A stretch of DNA of 64,000 nt, taken from positions 9,595,501-9,659,500 of the forward strand of contig CM029114.1 of NCBI GenBank assembly GCA_016859345.1, given 5' to 3'. Of the stretch, positions 24,001 through 34,000 are shown piece after piece (within the stretch, counting starts at the first letter, position 1; each line of letters begins with the position of its first letter). The DNA comes from Istiophorus platypterus. Taxonomy: Eukaryota; Chordata; Actinopteri; Istiophoriformes; Istiophoridae. Made by a program: the position numbers and the translations under genes. Under the pieces are notes generated by a model that ran no database searches, was not told the origin of the DNA, and saw nothing but the letters and a program-made list of their open reading frames with translations.

Positions 24001-26152
24001 AGTTCAGACCACGGATCTGATAGTCCCTCATTTTTCCTGTTTTGACGTCTAGATGAGAGACAAGAAAACAAAACAATATCACTTCTGCCTGTCATATGTA
24101 TTTTCCATGTGCCTGTGCTCAGTGTTCTTTCCTCTCATGCTAAAAAGAAAAACAGGTCATTGCTCACAGGAGGGAGATTCATCGAAGCGAGCACAGACGT
24201 TAGTAGTCTTTGTGCTCTCGTTCAGCAGCTCCTCATCCTCTTCTTGCTCTGTGCGGCGATGGCGGTTGCTGTCAAGCACAGAGAACATATTTTATGTCAT
24301 CATCACAATGGGAGCAGACTAGATAAAATCAAATTAAACTGTAATGTGTGGAAGTGTACTCACTCTCCAGCAGACAACAGATTTTGTTTCTCATCTTTCT
24401 TAATGCGAGGACGTCCTGGTTTCATCTTCAGGGGGGAGGTGGGGGTCTTCTGTGCGGCTGGTTGGATGAAATGAGCAAACAGCTCTGTTTGCTTCAACAG
24501 GTACTCAAATCTGTTGGTCCGGTCTGTTTGCTACACAGAAAGGGAAAGCCTCTCTTTTTATCTTATTTATCCAAAACAGAGAACTGTGTCATGCAGCGTA
24601 AGCTACCGTTTCCTTACCACTTTCTCCTCATAACCTGGAGCAGAATCCTTAGTTTTTGATGAGGAGGAGGATGCATCTTGTCCATCAGGACCAGCATCTG
24701 AGGAGGATTCTTTTCCAGCATCTGAAGAGTCAGACTTCTCCTGAGCGGGACAAGAAGTGAAAGTTAAGATTTTTGTTTAGTGGCCACCCCCCCTCCATCA
24801 ACAGCAAATGGGAAGAAACCATAAAGAATTATATCCAAAGCCAGCTCTGGGATGCTCTCTGGGTTTTCCCTGGAAAACGGGACAGGAAGGGAAAAATGCC
24901 AAAACACCTTCCACAGCCTACATGACACCTGGAATGCTGTGGGTGACATCTTCAACCTGCATTAACTAAAGACGCATTACTTTGCCCCTACTGTCAAGTG
25001 TCCTGCTCGCCAGTTGTTTACCTCCTATACTCATGTCTTCTCCTTTTGAGACAAAGACAGACACACACACACACACATAGGGTTTTTGGATGCTGTTAGT
25101 GTAATAACAGTCCAATTAATGCTGCTTAAACTGCTGTCTGCTGACATGCAACACTTTTCATAACACCTAACTGTGGTGCAAAAGGTGCATGTTAAATTGT
25201 TGAATATATTCTTTATAACTTATGTCCCTATATTTGTCTCAGTACACGTTTGTTTTTGAAGTGTTCACTACATCAGTTTCCCCCCCGCCCCATGTTTGTA
25301 CAGTAGACACCGCACTCGTAGAGTTGTCCTCGGCTTACATCAGTCACTGATTCAAACCGATCCTTCTCTTTTTATTCGTACTCCTGCGCTAAATCTGCAA
25401 ACGTTTATCTCATCGAAACTTTCCACCCGCACAAACGAAAAGAAATACGGCCCGTGTTCTGTCTACTGGTCCCTCAAAACTCACCACATTATAATAAGGC
25501 ACCGGCAGCCAAGTTGCGGGCAAGCGGCACCTCGTCTGCATCCCCGTTTTACAACAACAGCCATGGCCGCTCCGCTCCGCTCCCCCCCTGACAACAAAGA
25601 CGCGGACGGGACCGCCGAGCGGGGGGCTGCTCCCCACTTCGCCCGAAATCACCGGGCAGCAGATGCGAGCAACTCTCGGGAGCACAGAGCACACAAAAGG
25701 CACGACGTGACTTTTTAAGGCGGCGATCGGTGGGTGGCTAGCGGGGTGCTAAGCTAGCGCTGCGAGCGCTTACGAAACGGGGGCTGGCCCTCGTTGACGT
25801 TAGCTACAGCTCCGAGCGTCCGGGACCGAGCAGCCGCCCGCCCGCCGCCGCCTGAGCTAACGATAGCGCCGCCGCCGCCGCTAGCTAACTAGCTCAGAGA
25901 GCCACCGTAAAATGTTGACAAAGCGAAAGTTTCGCACGGCCGAAATCGAGAAGCCCGCGGTCGAGGGACCGGCGGGGGTCGAAGTTACGGACCCGGGCGG
26001 CGGCGGGTTTCGCGGGGAGGGGGGGGGGGGATAAACGAGGCGTCGGGCGGAGACGATGCCCGTTTTTTAACCCGTCTTACCTCCGCTCCTCCGGCTTCTT
26101 CAAGTTCGGTCTGCTCTTCCCGCTGTTCCACGCAGTTTGCGCTCTCGGACAT
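18087..26152 (-). CDS. smarca5: SMARCA5 / SNF2H, ISWI chromatin-remodelling ATPase (complete, 24 exons)
   Basis: ATP-dependent nucleosome-sliding motor of nuclear ISWI complexes (ACF, CHRAC, RSF, WICH). Exons from the start: 26081-26152, 24618-24740, 24364-24530, 24168-24268, 23948-24048, 23646-23825, 22776-22931, 22530-22661, 22298-22366, 22074-22183, 21709-21935, 21487-21608, 21183-21335, 20931-21063, 20545-20693, 20292-20414, 20081-20188, 19841-19954, 19631-19753, 19409-19541, 19186-19304, 18795-19007, 18582-18692, 18087-18152. They total 3,105 nt: 1,034 aa plus TGA, close to the 1,052 aa I recall for human. Start MSESANCVEQREEQ is chosen because it splices in frame into EKSDSSDAG and then YEEKVQTDRTNRFEYLLKQTE. 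The protein ends KKLKL. Walker A GLGKT is residues 189-193 and DEAH 289-292. No frameshift or missing motif. The 429-bp intron 18153-18581 holds nothing recognisable. Confidence 0.97.
18582..19954 (-). other. smarca5: smarca5 HAND-SANT-SLIDE nucleosome-sensing module
   Basis: HAND continues from exon 20081-20188 into QDFQFFPPRLFELLEKE (19841-19954). SANT is FTIWNKRDFNQFIKANEKWG in exon 19409-19541, from residue 822. The spacer helix is [20 protein letters not shown] in 19186-19304. SLIDE is IGRYKAPFHQLRISYGTNK through PQFRFDWFLKSRTAM in 18795-19007, residues 906-976. The basic tail EREKAEKKKRGPKTGS is in 18582-18692. In ISWI enzymes this module contacts linker DNA and sets nucleosome spacing. 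Confidence 0.94.
20931..22366 (-). other. smarca5: smarca5 SNF2 ATPase lobe 2
   Basis: Exons 9 to 14 encode [76 protein letters not shown] (motif IV), FMLSTRAGGLGINLATAD (motif V) and DRAHRIGQQKQVRVFRF (motif VI with the arginine finger). These are near-identical to human SNF2H as I recall it. The following exons, 20545-20693 and 20292-20414, encode the regulatory linker before the HAND domain. Confidence 0.95.
22932..23645 (-). other. smarca5: smarca5 intron 6 carrying a hairpin insert
   Basis: This 714-bp intron separates the Walker A and DEAH exons and is long compared with most smarca5 introns (about 80-430 bp). It contains the strong inverted repeat at 23381-23429 described separately. 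Open frames inside it have no recognisable protein. Confidence 0.7.
23381..23429. repeat. Near-perfect 21-bp inverted repeat (hairpin) in smarca5 intron 6
   Basis: The left arm 23381-23401 begins gtagtgcactaatcctgg; the right arm 23409-23429 begins tgtccaggattagtacac. The arms are reverse complements at 20 of 21 positions around a 7-nt spacer (attagcc). Such compact palindromes occur in remnants of nonautonomous DNA transposons and in miRNA-like precursors. I cannot assign a family. Confidence 0.8.
24741..26080 (-). other. smarca5: smarca5 intron 1
   Basis: Longest smarca5 intron (1,340 bp). The part next to exon 2 (24741-25290) is ordinary sequence with a short CA tract near 25062-25077. 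The part next to exon 1 (about 25500-26080) is CpG-rich with GCC runs and repeated gctagc/gctaac words. A 140-codon plus-strand open frame at 25296-25718 crosses the CpG-rich part; it shows no domain and is probably a compositional artefact, though an antisense transcript cannot be excluded. Confidence 0.7.
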
Positions 26153-26480
26153 TTTTTTTTTTCTTTTAATCGATTTTCCTCTTCGATCCAGATATATCGT
26201 CCGTTCTCGGGTCCCTCGTGTGATCCCGCGTAAGGCTGGTTGAAGATTTTGGGAACTTTGCCCCGGTAGATAGGAATTCTCCTCTTGTTTTTAATGAAAG
26301 ACGCGCCGGTTGGTCGAGGGACTACATTCGCGCTAGCGAGGGTTTTTTTTTCTCTCGAGTAACCCGCGTTCACACGGTGCTAACCTTACCCGGTGTGAGC
26401 GCACATATCGCGAGATTTCTGAGGAGGCTGCATTCAAAGACCGTCGGGAACGTTGACGCACGGGCGTTGAAAGAATACAC
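25500..26480 (-). promoter_or_regulatory. smarca5: CpG-rich promoter and 5' region of smarca5
   Basis: CG dinucleotides are dense from about 25500 to 26480, spanning intron 1, exon 1 and the sequence upstream of ATG 26150-26152, then fall away sharply beyond 26570. This is the usual layout of a housekeeping CpG-island promoter. No TATA box is evident. The transcription start is not fixed by the sequence but should lie upstream of the ATG, probably within 26160-26480. An ATG at 26371-26373, out of frame with the start codon, would open an overlapping uORF if it is transcribed. Confidence 0.6.
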
Positions 26481-28260
26481 GGAGTTCTCCCTTGATGTCT
26501 TGCTGAAAGACATTGACGTTTATTTCGCTGTTTGCTCTTCTTTCTCCCGATCCTTCTGAAACCGCTGTGGCAATAATAAAAAAAAAAAGATTAGAGTGCT
26601 TTTTCAGCACGATATTGTTAGTCTCATACAGCTACAGTGGTCTCATATTGGGACGATAGTGCAGAAAACCGATACACAGCATAATCAGTTCTTCTTAAAT
26701 GCTGAAGGGACGTTGACACCTGCTTCTACCTTCTGTGAAACACCTGTTAATCCGTTTTGATCTTGCATCCATACTGGGGAGATTCTGGTCTGATGTTCTC
26801 TTTTTAAAACTAATGCATCCTTTCACTGACTGGTTTTTCAGGGAAGATGTTTTCTTTGGTATCTGTAATTACCAAGCGACAGATGGATGCAATTTTTTGG
26901 AATAATCTTATTTTTTGAATTGTCAAATTTTACATACATAATTAAAAAAAATATTAAGTCTAGGCCCTTCCCTCTTGTTCTTAAAACTGAGAGAAATGGT
27001 ATTTTTATTCAGTTAAGTCTTCCAAAAATGTATAGTTATGAAAACTGGGCTTTATTTACAACTACTCTGAAATATTTGTCCCAGTGTATATTTATTTTCT
27101 AAAGTTAAAACTATTTATTGGTTATGCTACTGTTTTTGCTCTGTTAATTTAATGAATTTAATGTGTTTTGCTTTTCCGGTTTTAAAATCAGTTGTCAGTA
27201 AATGATAACATCAGTTAAATCTTGGATGGAAGGGAAAAAAATGCAGCAATAAAAATCATGAAATGAATCATAATCGTTAATAAGCCCTGATAGACAGCTT
27301 GTTGCAAAAATATTTTGGTTTGGTTATACCAGCCAGCATTATTAGTCCTAAAGTTAAAACAATAAAATGCATGAATCCTAAAATGAATTCCAAATTTGCA
27401 CTAGATTTCATTCAACTGCATGCTAAAGCCAAATAAATTTTGAACCATGAACAGAATGCTGTGCCATGTTGATTGAGTTCAACGACAGAGGTTGTTATAG
27501 CTGTTAATGATATGATTATTTCACTAGTTTAAAGTCAGAACTTGGGTTTGTTTTAAAAAGAGATGTAGATCGTATTTAATTATAACACATAACAGTGTAA
27601 GTAACTTAAAATCTACTGTAACAATATTTTGTTGGTGACTCAATTGAACCTTTTGAAAAGTTTTTTTTTTAATGCATTTTTATCTATATTTTGTGAACAT
27701 ATATATTTCTTGTACATCAAAAGTAATTTTCTATGGTACTGTAACTCATTCCTGCAGGTAACCGGCTTTCTATTTATGTACCTTTTATGATTTGCTTGGT
27801 ACCCAGAATTGTTTTTTTCTTTTTCTCATGAATTTTGAAGCGTTTCCTTAGAGTAATGTAATTTAAAAAAAAAAAAACAAAACAGACTGCTTTGATTATC
27901 CCAAGATACCAATCACTCCTCTTTACCTATTGTATGAAAACGCTGACACTATGTTAAAAATCATTATTTAAAAAAAGTCCACATTTGAGATTTTCAAGCT
28001 GAGACTGTTTTGTCTTTACAATAGAGGGATATTCAGCATGGCTTTCCTCTCTTGATTTCTTAATTCTCATCATGGGGACATGCCTGACCACGCTCTGTCT
28101 TTTATTTCTTGTTTGTACAGTATTGTTTATGGTATGATTTTTATCCAGATATTCAATGCTTTTATTAATTTACTTACATCCTCTCATTCATGTCTCATTT
28201 ACATGGTAATTCTTGGGTTTTGTGTGACTGTAATCATCAGTCAAATGATGCTAGAATTTA
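26481..28260. other. AT-rich intergenic region between smarca5 and usp38
   Basis: Low-GC sequence with many A and T homopolymers and no open frame showing a recognisable protein. No splice-linked exons or RNA genes are seen. It separates the divergent smarca5 and usp38 promoters and ends in a LINE-like tail at 28261-28332, so part of it may be a decayed retrotransposon body that I cannot delimit. Confidence 0.6.
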
Positions 28261-28332
28261 ATCTCCCTGTAAAACGCATTGGTAAACGTTTGTTGTTTTT
28301 AAATATGCTTTACGAATAAATTGACTTGACTT
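28261..28332 (+). mobile_element. LINE-like 3' tail remnant
   Basis: The sequence runs ctgtaaaacgcattgg, then ttaaatatgctttacg, then aataaattgacttgacttg. This order (TGTAAA-GC-CATTGG block, T-rich gap, aatatgct-tac block, AATAAA, short tandem gactt/ttgac tail) is characteristic of the 3' ends of fish non-LTR retrotransposons. The upstream coding body is not recognisable, so it is either 5'-truncated or decayed. The family name is not assigned. Confidence 0.5.
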
Positions 28333-28939
28333 GTCTTTACTTTACTTTAATAAAAGCTGAGATAAACTTGGTCAAATGAAATTTCACATCCAGCTGTGTT
28401 TTCTAAAACAGTACATACTCTGCATCCAGTCTTTACAAATCTACATACTTGCGTACAGTGTGTGTTGATCTATTCTGCATTCGTTGCTTTTACTTTTAAT
28501 GATTTAAATACATTTTTCTCTCATTTTACTTACACAATTTTGCTTGGCAGAGATTTCAAATGCGGGACTTTTACCTGTAATGAAACATTTTTTACAGTGT
28601 GGTAATATTAGCTTCACCCAAGCAGAGGACCGAAATACTTGAGACCTCTGAAATGCTGATGCACGAGGAGTCCCTGAGTGCAGCACGTCGACTGCACAGA
28701 AACTTCTCACAAGTGCGTAAATATGTCAACAACTGTTAAAAAAAAAAATCTTCTTAAAAATTAAATCTTCTCATTCGGGGATCGTTCAAAAAAAAAAAAA
28801 CGTGGCGCACAGGAGACATTTGGTTTCTGGTTGATCGAAATTCAACAACTGCGTAAACAGGCAATGTCAAGACGGAGATCGCTTCGCTCCGGGGTCCTAC
28901 CAGCACTTTGGTCCGTAGGAATGACGCTGGCGGAGGGTT
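28333..28939. other. Intergenic sequence upstream of usp38
   Basis: About 600 bp with two A runs (28738-28748 and 28789-28800) and no gene. GC content and CG dinucleotides rise from about 28800 towards the proposed usp38 first exon. Confidence 0.5.
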
Positions 28940-29062
28940 AATCAGCTGATTGTGTGCGAACGAATGGACCAAAATAACACGGTTTTATCTGTTGGAAGTC
29001 GTTTAACTCCGACCGACAGTTGAGGATATTCAAGTCGGACGCTGTTGACATGCTTTATTTGG
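28940..29062 (+). promoter_or_regulatory. usp38: Probable usp38 promoter-proximal noncoding exon 1
   Basis: The usp38 coding exon is preceded by a splice acceptor (ttctgcag ending 31063) only 9 nt before its ATG, so a 5' exon must lie upstream. The best candidate ends at 29062 before a strong donor (gtaagc at 29063) in the only CpG-rich segment upstream (about 28850-29350). The 5' limit is a guess. This exon contains an ATG at 29050 that opens an upstream frame. Confidence 0.55.
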
Positions 29063-31063
29063 GTAAGCACACGTTATAAAGCCTCTGTCTCCCGCCGATA
29101 CAAAGCGGTATTTATGCTAAGTCAGGGGCTCCTAACGTTACTCGGCTAACGTCGGGCCCGTTTGGCTGCTTTGTTCATTTTCTGTTAAAATCGTGACATT
29201 GTGCTAATAACATCTGTCTCCGTGGAGCGGGGGACCCGGGTCCAGATGTGGACGGTCGTACCCAGGAACCGAGCCGTGTTTCTAGTCGTCGGGCGTATAG
29301 ATATATCCGTTCGGGTTAACGTTACAGCTAGCGTTAGCAAGCTAGCCGACTGATTGTACACAACAGGCACAGGCAGCTAAAGGCTAAGTTGTATCCAGTA
29401 ACAAAATAAACTGAACAAAGGACTAAAAACTAAATATAAATATAAGCAATAGAAAAAGAGAATCTAGAAATAAAACCATAGATATAATATGTGCTGAATA
29501 TATACTGTACAGTGGTGGTAATATACTAAATTACACTGTACATTAGTGTGTAATCGGTGTAAAGCCGCACAAATCTTGAACAGTCAGGTAAATATAACAG
29601 TTGCAGCGTTGAAAAGACTTAGAACACATTCCTAAAAATCTACTTTAAAATAGAACCTTGGAAGGTATTAAAAAGTCCAAAATTTAAATCCCAATATTAA
29701 TTCCAGCCCTCCTGTAACGTTACTAATACAATGCTTTTATATTGGATTTTAGCTAAAAAATGGCTGGAACTAGTACAATTCATATGTGACCCTTAAATAA
29801 ATATCTTTTTTTAACTGATTAATCCAGCCATCGATGTATCCCTCAATTTTCTGCTGCTTGTCAAGGTCCAGGTTCTATCTGATGATAAACCGATTATATT
29901 AATAACAATTATTATTCTATACTTATCAGAAGTGCTGACAAAAATGTGATATAAATTGCAATAAATCACTTGCACCTTGGAGATGCAGGGTTTTTTTTCA
30001 CTGATACTCCTCAAACTTCGATCAGTATGACTTTGAAACAGGCATTAGAGTCTATTCTATGTAATATTCAAAACATCTTTATAGAACTTAAGTTTAACGT
30101 GGTGAACCCCGTAGAGACCCTGATTATAGCAACCCATCAAAAACCTCAATAAAGAAAATGATGGCCAGAATACAGACAAAAATTCTGTGATGGTTGAAAC
30201 CATTTTAACTATTACAAATGTTTTAGACCTGCTCACTTTCACAAATACTTAGGAAATTGTTAAGAAGTTTTTGAACTAAGTATTTTCAAAATATGTTGTA
30301 TGGAAGTAAAATACATAAAAATGTTTGATTAAACATAATCTATGTGTATGTTACTTGGGTTCTATGAGACTGTCTAAGAAATTTGATTACTCTGTAATAA
30401 CCTTGTTATTTTGCTTTTACCGTTTTTAGATTCATTGATAAATTAGTTCAGTAAAATTTTAATAGTGACAATGGCTACTCAACAGGAAATGAATCTACTC
30501 CAATTTCTAGAATCATATAACTAATTTTTCAAGGAAAAATTCTGCACAGTCGTTGGTTCCAGCTTCTCAATTTTTTCACATCAAAATAGATAGATAAATA
30601 AAATCAACATATTAATCAAATTTAAAAAAATGTCAGTTGGCCACTAATTTAAATTCACTGGTCAAAATTTTTTTATTTGCTGTGTTCCATAATGTTGTAC
30701 ATTGGTCTGTGTGTATTTGCGTATGTTTGTGTAATAGTTTAAGGCCCAGTTGTCAGACGGTGTAAAGTGCCTATTTTCTACTCGGTAGTCCCTGTCGCTG
30801 TCCATTCAGCTGAGTAAACATGTTCTATGTTTGTATGCTGACAGTGTTCACTCAACAAATGCAGACAATTGGTGCTCTCTGACAGTTGGGGTGAAAAGAG
30901 CTCTACACACCAATCGGAGCCCACTCTCTCTTCAGTATGATTTAAACAGTATAGACAATTTATGATTATATGTGACATGCACATTTATTTCAAGTATGAT
31001 TGTAGACATTGTGTTACCAATTTATAAGTGTAAACTAATTATTTTCTGAATTGCCTTCTGCAG
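29063..31063 (+). other. usp38: usp38 5'-UTR intron
   Basis: About 2.0 kb. Its first 300 bp are CpG-rich with several gctagc/gttagc/aacgtta words (29133-29350), consistent with the downstream half of the promoter island. The rest is AT-rich, with a diverged dispersed-repeat fragment near 29812-29882. No exon or RNA gene is visible. Confidence 0.55.
29812..29882 (+). repeat. Diverged teleost dispersed-repeat fragment
   Basis: The words atccagccatcgatgtat, ttttctgctgcttgtc and aaggtccaggtt occur in the order of a common fish dispersed repeat (atccatccat, ttttct-cgctt-tcc, gggtccaggt). The match is short and diverged and rests on memory only. Confidence 0.35.
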
Positions 31064-31072
31064 CCTGTCATT

Positions 31073-34000
31073 ATGGACAAAATTTTGGAGGGCCTCATCA
31101 GCTCCAATCACTCTGTTCCAGTGAAGAGGGCCATTGTGAAGAAGGTAGTGGAAGCAGCAGAGAAAGAGGTGACGGAGGAGCAGTGTCAGGCGCTGTTTAC
31201 TTTCACCACCCGCCTCATTTTGCATGGTGAAGATGCCTTCCAGAAGCAGATAGGCTTACAGGTTTTAGAAGCCTATGCACGCTATCATCGCCCAGAGTTT
31301 GAGCATTTCTTCAGCAAAGACTTTGTCCTCAGTCTTCTCCAGCAGGGCTACGGCCCGCTGGACCGCAAAGACCCAGCCATAATAGACTACATTCACTGCT
31401 GCCTGCGGCTGCTCATCAGCTGCCCTTCGGTGCTGGAGATCTTCAACTTGATCCAAGTGGAAGGTTTAAGGATGGTTTGTGAATGTCCTGAGCCCGCTGT
31501 TTGTGCCCGCCTCAGCACTTTGCTGTCTGAATTTGTGCAATGCATCCCGAGGGACAAGTCGACTGTTTTGTTCTGCCAGCAGCTTGTCAGGACCATCAGT
31601 TACTTCCACTGCTTTTCCGGCCAAGAGCAGGAGCTGAAAGAGTATTTAGATCAGGTGACTAAGGTTAGCACACTGCTTCAGAACCTCTGGAGGGCTGACC
31701 CCGCCACCCTGCTTCCCTCACTGCAGGAAGTCTTTGCTATTATCTCTTCCACTGGTGAGACACCTTCCTTCCTTCCCTCCATAATGACTATAATACATTG
31801 GAAGTCAGTTTGGTAGAATAAAAATTTATCTTAATTCATTCTAGAGCAAAAAGTGCCTTTTTTATAGAGTACGTTCTGGGAGACCTTGGACGTCCTGAAG
31901 AAGTTAAATAGTGCAAAAAAATTTATAAGAACAAAGTTGGATTTTATTTATAGACTCATAGATGTGTGCATAGCAATAATGGAAAAAAGGTATTTGCATT
32001 TGGCAGCATGAACCCATAACTTATAACCCTCTCTCTATAAATCTTGGCACCAGTACCAGGGTTGTTAGCGCATGATTGAGCACCTAAGAACAGTTACCTT
32101 CTTTCACTCTGGTTTTTCATGGCCCTGCCAATAGCTGACTTTGAGCTACTGGCTTAGTTCCCATTTGTATATGTTGGATGTAAATCCAACAATATTCAGT
32201 ATTATTGGCATTCTGATTATTTTCATTTTGGTGATATTTGCCCCATTGTACCAACTTGTAATAGCTTTGCGCAATTACTCTAAATCCACTGATACAAGGA
32301 GTGCATGGGTGGAAATTGAAGATGTAGTTGAGTTCAGAATATTTCATCTGAAGTCAAAGCTGCAGTTCTTATGGTGATGGTGAATTTTAGGGATGTCCTG
32401 AGCCGACTGTACGGTGCTTGAGAGTCACTGAACTGTATAACAGCACTAAATTAATTAACAGCAAACCCGCAGTTTCGATTAAATAGTGACATGATATGTT
32501 TTAAATAAACAGTTTTGTCTGAGTTTTTTAGGCCTGAGTTTGTGGTCGTGTTGCACTGCATTATATCAGGGTGTAGGTCATTTTATATCGTAAAATTTGA
32601 CAGGAAAAGAATATTTGTACCTCAACTACTATCCACAGGAACAAAACAAAACAGTAAGAGTTGTGTAATAACGTTCACCTCTGATTGTGATTTACATCTT
32701 GCAGACCCCTCCTTTGACCCATCCATCGCCCTGGCCAGCCTGGTCCAGCACATCCCCGTCCAGATGATCACAGTACTTATCAAGAGCCTCACCACAGACC
32801 AGAATGTCAAAGATGCAAGCATGACGAAAGCACTCTGCAGGTTACCTCACAAATTGAGTCTTTTCAGAAGAATGGCTGTGGCAGAGTCTTTTTTCTTTTT
32901 TAATTATTTATAATGTTGACAAATTGTGATATTCATGCCCAAATCTGTATGTACTCCTCATGTATCCTCTATCTATAAAATATATAAGCTGGATGTATGG
33001 CATTTTTTTTCCAGGATGCATGTCTAAATTCTTTTCACAGTCCCTACGTATATAGCAATCTGTAGATCTTTTTAATGTCAACATTTTTGCATATTATTTA
33101 CACTCAATGTGCCCTTCTTCTCGCTGTCTAGGATGATTGACTGGCTTTCTTGGCCTGTGGCCCAACATGTTGATACCTGGGTCATTGCTCTACTGAAAGG
33201 ACTTGCTGCAGTTCAGAAGTTCACTATCCTTATTGATGTCACCCTACTCAAGATTGAGCTGGTTTGTATTGAGAACTACTTGTTTTGATTGATTTTTCTT
33301 TTTTTTTTTTACCTCAGGAATGAGAATTGTAGAAACTGTATGTATGTTGTAAATCTACACGGATATTGAACTGCAGTAATAACTGAATTAGATTGAAAGA
33401 AAAGTAATTTACCTTTGTCTTATAAAAAGAATTACTTGAATTATCAAGGTATTTCCCCTGTTTAGATAAATTCAATTATGGCATAAAGTTTTTTTGTTTT
33501 GTTTTTTTACTGACAGGTATTCAGTCGTCTGTGGTACCCCATAGTGCGGCAGGGGGCGTTAGCTGTGCTTTCTCATATGCTGCTGAGTTTCCAGCACTCT
33601 CCTGAGGCCTTCCATTTGGTAAGGGGGTCTCATGTCTCCTCACAGCTCATTTCACTCTCATATGGCCACTTTATTGGTTTTCTTATTTTCGTCTCCTCTG
33701 GCTTAAATTACTTTAAAGCTGCATAGAGTTCTTCTCCCAGAACCCCATGCTCTCCCACTAATGATGTGTGAAGCACTTAAATGCCGAGCAATGGCCTTTG
33801 AGTTGGCCAATTTCATTAGTATCTAAAAACAAGAATAGTCCAGAAAATACCCAGTAAATGAGACTGAGCCCCATGTGGGGTTCATTATGTGCGACTATCC
33901 TCTGGCTGAGTGAGCTGCGGATTTGTATGATTAATATTAGCAGTAGTTTCCACTGTTTTCAGCACCACGGTGTCCTTAGCATTTTTTTCACTTCTCTTTG

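Larger units (their letters stand above)
22530..24048 (-). other. smarca5: smarca5 SNF2 ATPase lobe 1
   Basis: Exons 5 to 8 encode RDYQIRGLNWLISLYENGI (Q motif and motif I region), GILADEMGLGKTLQTIALL with its Walker A lysine at residue 192, VLVPKSTLYNWMNEF (Ia), LVIDEAHRIKNE (motif II) and LLLTGTPLQNNLHELWALL (motif III). All residues expected for ATP binding and hydrolysis are present. The GLGKT motif starts exactly at the exon 5 to exon 6 junction. Confidence 0.95.

Noticed and set aside
26481..28940. Bidirectional promoter between smarca5 and usp38
   Set aside because: The two CpG-rich starts are about 2.5 kb apart and separated by AT-rich sequence with a LINE-like tail, too far for a shared core promoter.
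32388..32420. tagggatgtcctgagcc word resembling the start of a fish DNA transposon
   Set aside because: Only a short similarity; no matching opposite end or target duplication was found in the usp38 intron.
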